Shown here one piece after another: positions 58,290-64,000 of a stretch of 64,000 nt of DNA; position 1 is the first letter of the stretch; every line of letters begins with the position of its first letter. Both the position numbers and the translations under genes were made by a program. The notes under the pieces are model-generated. The model was not told the origin of the DNA and made no database searches. It was given only the letters and a program-made list of their open reading frames with translations. This DNA comes from Stomoxys calcitrans (lineage: Eukaryota; Arthropoda; Insecta; Diptera; Muscidae): the NCBI RefSeq assembly GCF_963082655.1, contig NC_081554.1:126951453-127015452 (forward strand), written 5' to 3'.

Positions 58290-59850
58290 CTTCCCTACCA
58301 TATCCATAGGTATATCTAAATAAGGGCTGGACTGGAACATATTTGATTCAAGTCACGAGACCTCATATACAAGTCACAGTTTCAGCGAAAGCAAGCAATA
58401 AACCCGCTTTTATGGAATTAAGACCCTAAATAATGCCTCTTTTACGGGAATTCGACATTATGTCGGCAGATCGGCCTATATGGCAGCTATATCTAAATAT
58501 CGTTCGATCTGAACCATACTTGGTTCCGATGTCGGGAGGCTTAAAACAACTCACTATTCCAAATTTCAGCGAAACCGGGTAAAAAATAAAGCTTTTATGG
58601 CCTTCAGACCCTTAAACGTCAGATGGATCTATAAGGCAGCTATATTTAAATATTGTCCGATCTGAATCATGTTTTAGTCGGATGACAAGCGGCATAACTT
58701 GTATTATGTGACTGTGTCAAATCGGAATATAAATCGAATAACAAATCCGCCTTTTACTGTGCCAAATCGGAATATAAATCGGAAAATAAATGCGTCTTTT
58801 ACGGGACTTCGACACTATGTCGGCAGATCGGTCTATATGGTAGCTATATCTAAATATCGTTCGATCTGAACCATATTTGGGCCCGTTGTTGGAAGGTTTA
58901 AATCTACTCTCTATTGCAAATTCATTCATTATTCAGCGAAATCTAGTAATAATTAAAGCATTTATGGGCTTCAGACCCTTAATCGACAGATGGGTCTACA
59001 TGACAGCTATATTTAAATATAGTCCGGTCTGAACTATAGTTGGGTCGAATGTTGGGAGTCTTAGAAAACTCACTGATTCGAATTTCAGCGAAATCAGGTA
59101 AAAAAAGCTTTTATGAGCTTCAGACCCTTAATCGGCATATTAATCTATATGAGAGCCATATTTAAATATAATGCGATCTGAACCATATTTGGGTCAGATT
59201 TTGGGAGGCTAATAATCGGGTAATAAATAAGCATTTATGGGCTGTAGACCCTTAATAGGCAGATGGATCTATATGGCAGCTATATTTAATATATACCGAT
59301 CTCGAATAATAAATGCGTATTTTACGGGACTTCGAAACTATGTCGGCAGATCGGTTAATATGGAGTACATATATCTAAATATTGTCCGATTTGAAACATC
59401 CGATTTTGCCCGTTCAAGATTTTAATCTGCGCTTATCGAAAAACCTCAAGAGAATGCAAATTTTGCCCATGAACATTTCACTAAGGAATAGGGCCAAACT
59501 TCTTACATATCAGTGAGTGCTGTCCGATTTAAGCTCAATGATAAGGTGCCTCCTTTCTGTAGCCGAGTCCAAACGGCGTGCCGCAGTGCGACACCTCTTT
59601 GAAGAGAAGTTTTACATGGCATAGTACCTCACAAATGTTGCCAGCATTAGGAAGAGAAAACCACTGCTGAAATTTTTTTTCTGATGGTCTCACCAGGATT
59701 CGAACCCAGGCGTTCAACGTCATAGGCGGACATGCTTACCTCTGCGCTACGGTGGCAAAAAAACGTATCTGTGCCAAATTACAGCTCAATGTCTCAATTT
59801 TTGAAGGCTGTAGCTTGATAACAACAGACGGACAGACATGGGACGAAATT
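58290..59850 (+). repeat. Family B-like repeat, split by a SINE
   Basis: Internal units with 'cggcagatcggtctatatgg', 'agctatatctaaatatcgtt' and 'tatgggcttcagacccttaa' run to about 59450. After the SINE, 59757-59850 resumes with 'atctgtgccaaattacagct' and 'acaacagacggacagacatg', the same order as at 55566-55650 in another copy. Both terminal motifs are missing. Confidence 0.7.
59452..59756 (-). repeat. tRNA-derived SINE, near full length
   Basis: On the minus strand: 'gtagcgcagaggtaagcatg' (A-box region), 'gggttcgaatcctgg' (perfect B box GGTTCGAATCC), 'tcgcactgcggcacgccgtt' and tail 'gggcaaaatttgcattc'. It is inserted within a family B-like repeat. This is the best-preserved promoter among the SINE copies here. 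Confidence 0.9.
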
Positions 59851-59994
59851 TTATACTTATCTTATTATTTGCGGTTATAATTCCAATAACCGTCCTTAGA
59901 TGATTCCTCTCCATCAATCGTAGGGAATCTATGCTACGATTCGAGCGTTCATCCCATAGTGGTGGCGTTTGCTCACAACCTGCTGTTGAGTTCT

Positions 59995-60295
59995 ATCTGT
60001 AAAACTTCGTTTCCTCGTATAATGTAATCAGAGCTCGTAGTAGACATGTGATAGAGGTAGGTGAATTTCTGTTATCGAGACCGTGGAAAGACTCTCGCAC
60101 CCTTTCGCAAGCAAATATCCCTTCTCGTTACCTGGCGCACCGGGGACCCAACATAAGATCACATAGGTTGTGTTGTCTGGCAGCCGACTGGTCAATACTT
60201 TTTAACAGCGCCAACTCCGCAACCGTGGCAATTGCAAACATCTCCGCCTGGAAGATATTGACAATGTCCCCCGTGTGGTGAGGGACGTTGCACAG
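59995..60295 (-). pseudogene. LINE RNase H fragment
   Basis: Minus-strand frames give 'NIFQAEMFAIATVAELALL' and, after a shift, 'LCWVPGAPGNEKGYLLAKG', matching the central and final RNase H motifs. The upstream part of this LINE appears to be 61310-61835, beyond an inserted family A repeat. Confidence 0.65.
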
Positions 60296-60303
60296 TAGGA
60301 GAA

Positions 60304-61306
60304 AACAAGTAAGAGCGTGCTAAGTTCGGCCGGGCCGAATCTTATATACCCTCCACCTTGGATCGCACTTGTCGAGTTCTTTTCCCGGCATCTCCTCTTA
60401 GGCAAAAAACGATATAAGAAAAGATTTGCTCTGCTATTAGAGCGATATCAAGATATGGTCCGATTTGGACCACAATTAAATTATATGTTGGGACCTCTAT
60501 TAAATGTCAGCCAATTCGAATAAGAATTGCGCCCTTTGGGGGCTTAAGAAGTAAAATAGATAGATCGATTTATATGGGAGCTGTATCGGGCTATAGACCG
60601 ATTGAGACCACAATAAACACGTATGTTGATGGTCATGAGAGGATCCGTCAGGCAAATCGGATAATTATTGCGACCTCTAGAGGCTCAAGAAGTCAAGATC
60701 CCAGATCGGTTTATATGGCAGCTATATCAGGTTATGAACCGATTTGAACCTTGCTTGGCACAGTTGTTGAAAGCAAGAATAAAATACGTCATGCAAAACT
60801 TCAGCCAAATCGGATAGGAATTGCGACCTCTAGAAACTCAAGAAGTCAAGTGCCCAGATTTGTTTATATGACCGCTATATCAGGTTATGAACCGATTTGA
60901 ACCATACTTGGCACAGTTGTTAGATATCATAACAAAATACTACGTGCAAAATTTCAATCCAATCGGATAAGAATTGCGCCCTCTAGAGGCTCAAGAATTC
61001 AATACCCACGATCGGTTTATATGGCAGCTATTTCAAAACATGGACCGATAAGGCCTATTTACAATACCAACCGCCCAACACTAATAAGAAGTATTTGTGC
61101 AAAATTTCAAGCGGCTGGCTTTACTCCTTCGGAAGTTAGCGTGCTTTCGATAGACAGACGGACGGACATGGCTAGATCGACATAAAATGTCGCGACGATC
61201 AAGAATATATATACTTTATGGGGTCTCAGACGAATATTTCGAGTAGTTACAAACAGAATGACGAAATTAGTATACCCCCCCATCCTATGGTGGAGGGTAT
61301 AAAAAA
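60304..61306 (+). repeat. Family A repeat inserted in a LINE
   Basis: Complete ends: 'aacaagtaagagcgtgctaa' with the palindrome, and 'ctatggtggagggtataaaa'. It has fewer internal units than the 61.8 kb copy. Confidence 0.88.
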
Positions 61307-61309
61307 TAG

Positions 61310-61835
61310 TAAAAATATGACATTTGAGAACAGATACAGATAACTCTTTGAAAACTTAGCGGAGATGTCATCGAAATCATGCGATAGCATCTTCTCTGGA
61401 CAGGGTCATAAAGTTGGTCACCTCGGCATTTCGAGAAATTGTTCGGGTTGCCACATCCTCCGATTTTCAACATTTTTTTTTTCAACCTTGCCTTGTCCAT
61501 AGCCCCGTCTAGTAGACCGGTATGTCTGGCCGTTATTCTCCGACGCTGATCCAGTTGCAATAACTTGAACAGCGTCCTCTCGGCGGACTCCCTGACGTAT
61601 AAGTCAATCGTCTGAATTCCCACCAGCACCGGTCACACTAGTACCCATAGCCCTCTTACAAATCTCAAAGCAATCCTATTCACCTTATCCAGTTCCCTTA
61701 CATGCGACGCGAACTCCGCCACAGGCTATCAAACATAACAAATATCTCGATTTGGTACAAATGCCAATAACTTGTTTTAGTTTTCGCGATTTGGCTAGAA
61801 GAACGCATACATGATGATTGCAACCTCAGCATACT
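61310..61835 (-). pseudogene. LINE ORF2 fragment between RT and RNase H
   Basis: The minus-strand frame 61629-61285 has 'GIQTIDLYVRESAERTLFKL', resembling the 'LPLDL.I...A...A..L' segment between RT and RNase H in LOA/R1-like LINEs. Upstream of a stop are 'NRIALRFVRGLWVL'-like residues. It is bounded on both sides by family A repeats. Confidence 0.55.
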
Positions 61836-61837
61836 AC

Positions 61838-63266
61838 AACAAGTAAAAGCGTGCTAAGTTCGGCCGGGCCGAATCTTATATACCCTCCACCATGGATCGC
61901 ATTTGTCGAGTTCTTTTCCCGGCATCTCTTCTTAGGCAAAAAAAAGGATATAAGAAAAGATTTGCTCTGCTATTAGAGCGAGACCTGTGTAAAATGTCAG
62001 CCAATTCGAATAAGAATTGCGCTTTTTGTGAGCTCAAAAAGTAAAATAGAGAGATCAATTTATATGGGAGTTGTATCGGGCTATGGACCGATTCAGACCA
62101 TAATAAACACGTATGTTGATGGTCATGAAAGAATCCGTCGTACAAAATTTCAGGCAAATCGGATAATAATTGCGACCTCTAAAGGCTCAAGAAGTCAAGA
62201 TCCCAGATCGGTTTATATGGCAGCTATATCAGGTTATGAACCGACTTGTACTTTATTTGACACAGTTGTTGAAAATAACAATAAAAAACGTCTTGCGAAA
62301 TTTCCGCCAAATCGGATAGGAATTGCGCCCTCTAGAAGCTTAAGAAGTCAAGTCCCCAGATCTGTTTATATGACAGCTATATCAGGTTATGAACCGATTT
62401 GAACCATATTTGGCACAGTTGTTGGATATCATAACAAAACACGTCGTGCCAAAATTCATTCAAATTGGATAAGAATTGCGCCCTCTAGAGGCTCAAGAAG
62501 TCAAGGCCCCAGATCGGTTTATATGACAGCTATATAAGGTTATGCACCGATTTGAACCATACTTGGCACAGTTGTTGGATATCGTAACAAAACACCTCGT
62601 GCAAAATTTCATTCCAATCGGATAAGAATTGCGCACTCTAGAGGCTTAAGAAATCAAGACCCCAGATCGGTTTATATGGCAGCTATATCAGGTTATGGAC
62701 TGATTTGAACCATACTTAGCACAGTTGTTGGATATAATAACAAAACACGTCGTGCAAAATTTTATTCCAATCGGATAAGAATTGCGCTCTCTAGAGGCTC
62801 AAGAAGTCAAGACCCAAGATCGGTTTATATGGCAGCTATATCAGGTTATAAACCGATTTGAACTTTACTTGGCACAGTTGTTGCATATCATAACAAAACA
62901 CGTCGTGCAAAATTTCATTCCAATCGGATAAGAATTGCGCACTCTAGAGGCTCAAGAATTCAAGACCCAAGATCGGTTTATATGGCAGCTATATCAAAAC
63001 ATGGACCGATATGGCCCATTTACAATACCAACCGACCTACACTAATAAGAAGTATTTGTGCAAAATTTCAAGCGGCTAGCTTTACTCCTTCGGAAGTTAG
63101 CGTGCTTTCGACAGACAGACGGACGGACATGGCTAGATCGACATAAAATTTCACGACGATCAAGAATATATATACTTTATGGGGTCTCAGACGAATATTT
63201 CGAGTAGTTACAATCAGAATGACGAAATTAGTATACCCCCCATTTTATGGTGAAGGGTATAATAAA
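61838..63266 (+). repeat. Family A dispersed repeat, best-preserved copy
   Basis: Starts 'aacaagtaaaagcgtgctaa' then 'gttcggccgggccgaatctt', and ends 'ttatggtgaagggtataata'. The motif 'aatcggata' (or a variant) recurs at 62157, 62310, 62463, 62616, 62769 and 62922, exactly 153 bp apart. The frame 62028-62402 spans several units and is repeat-derived. Confidence 0.92.
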
Positions 63267-63299
63267 GGAGACTTCAATTGAACAAATTTCGAGCGTTCT

Positions 63300-63740
63300 G
63301 TGTGACAGATTAAAATCTAAAGTAACGAAAAAATTTGGTGGCTTTTATATAGTAAATCCACCAAAGCCCTGCTACCCATCTTACGCCTGAATAGATAAGA
63401 GAAAAACAGATCTACATGTATCATCTGTACGTTCAATACCAAACGAAATTTGAAACAGGGAGAAGGTTTAACATATGATCGTTTATGTATCCTGCTTAAG
63501 AAGATTGAAGGAGATGAAGGCTCGAAAGGAGTGACAGATTTATCATGTAACACATGCTGCTTGCCTATGCTGATGACTTCGATATTATGGGTCGGTCATC
63601 GGAACCAGTAACTGCAGCCTTTGGATGGATCGAAGAAGAATCAGTTAAGGTGGGCATGACAGCAAATGTAGTTAAAAAGTGGAGGGTATCAACACGCAGA
63701 ACGTTGATCAAGCGTTGCAAAACTCAAATTTCATCTTAAA
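63300..63740 (+). pseudogene. RTE-type RT core fragment
   Basis: The frame 63554-63739 begins 'MLLAYADDFDIMGRSSEPV' and continues 'TAAFGWIEEESVKVGM'. This is the RT catalytic YADD with the 'DIDIIGR' context typical of RTE elements. Upstream frames include 'KFETGRRFN' and 'YDRLCILLKKI', remnants of the preceding motif. The ends are lost. Confidence 0.7.
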
Positions 63741-63760
63741 ATTGGGAAAATTGTACCTCG

Positions 63761-64000
63761 GAGGCCATCGTGGCGCAGTAGTTAGCATATCCGCCTATGA
63801 CACCGAACGCCTGGGTAAAAATCCCGTCGAGAACATCAGAAAAATGTTCAACGGTGGTTATCCACTTACATGTTGAACATCTCTACCAAGTGGTGAAGCT
63901 ATGTGGCACGCCTTTGGGACTCGGCATAAAAAAGGAGGTCCCTTATCATTGAGCTTAAACATTATTTGATATGAGAGAAGTATCCCCTGTTCCTAAAATG
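63761..64000 (+). repeat. tRNA-derived SINE, cut by the window edge
   Basis: 'ggcgcagtagttagcatatc' (A-box region) and 'gggtaaaaatcccgtcg' (mutated B box), then 'aaaggaggtcccttatcatt' and 'cccctgttcctaaaatg' at the edge. Confidence 0.82.

Noticed and set aside
59700..59750. A tRNA gene
   Set aside because: A and B boxes are present, but no full cloverleaf or acceptor stem exists and the sequence continues into a SINE body.

Overview
This window looks like a transposon graveyard from a calyptrate (muscid-type) fly genome. The DNA is AT-rich and I can defend no host protein-coding gene, rRNA or free-standing tRNA in the 64 kb. Nearly every recognisable stretch is a mobile element or its remains, often nested. 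The organism call is inference: it rests on the type of dispersed repeat, on tRNA-derived SINEs and on the mix of non-LTR elements, Tc1/mariner derivatives and one Transib. I cannot name the species.

Layout. 0-13.4 kb: many copies of a dispersed repeat (family A: GC-rich palindrome near one end, inverted ATACCCTCCACCAT motifs near both ends, internal 153-bp tandem units), one family B copy, and two minus-strand RNase H-bearing LINE remnants. 13.4-13.8 kb: a coding-like pseudogene fragment. 14.2-16.4 kb: family D repeat with ~130-bp internal units. 17.7-22.4 kb: a plus-strand RNase H-bearing LINE lying inside a minus-strand LINE of another family. 22.5-25.3 kb: a long inverted-repeat (foldback-like) element holding family B and RTE-type LINE fragments. 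25.7-30 kb: family A and B copies, the latter split by a 607-bp palindromic mariner derivative. 30.6-35.2 kb: two family D blocks in opposite orientation with family C between. 36.3-36.9 kb: second copy of the 607-bp element. 37-44.8 kb: SINEs and decayed LINEs. 44.8-45.5 kb: internally deleted mariner-type transposase.

46.1-51.4 kb: the main discovery, a structurally complete Transib DNA transposon, the superfamily from which RAG1 descends. It has a 5-bp target duplication (CGTCG), 1431-bp terminal inverted repeats starting CACAGTG, and an uninterrupted 680-aa transposase on the minus strand with the RAG1-like catalytic and zinc residues. 51.5-64 kb: LINE debris, a ~3 kb stretch that may be host noncoding DNA, then more family A and B repeats, SINEs and LINE fragments.

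Nothing here forms a host pathway. The Transib transposase would act on its own inverted ends. The 607-bp elements and the 235-bp mariner-like MITE depend on transposases encoded elsewhere. The SINEs would depend on an unidentified LINE.
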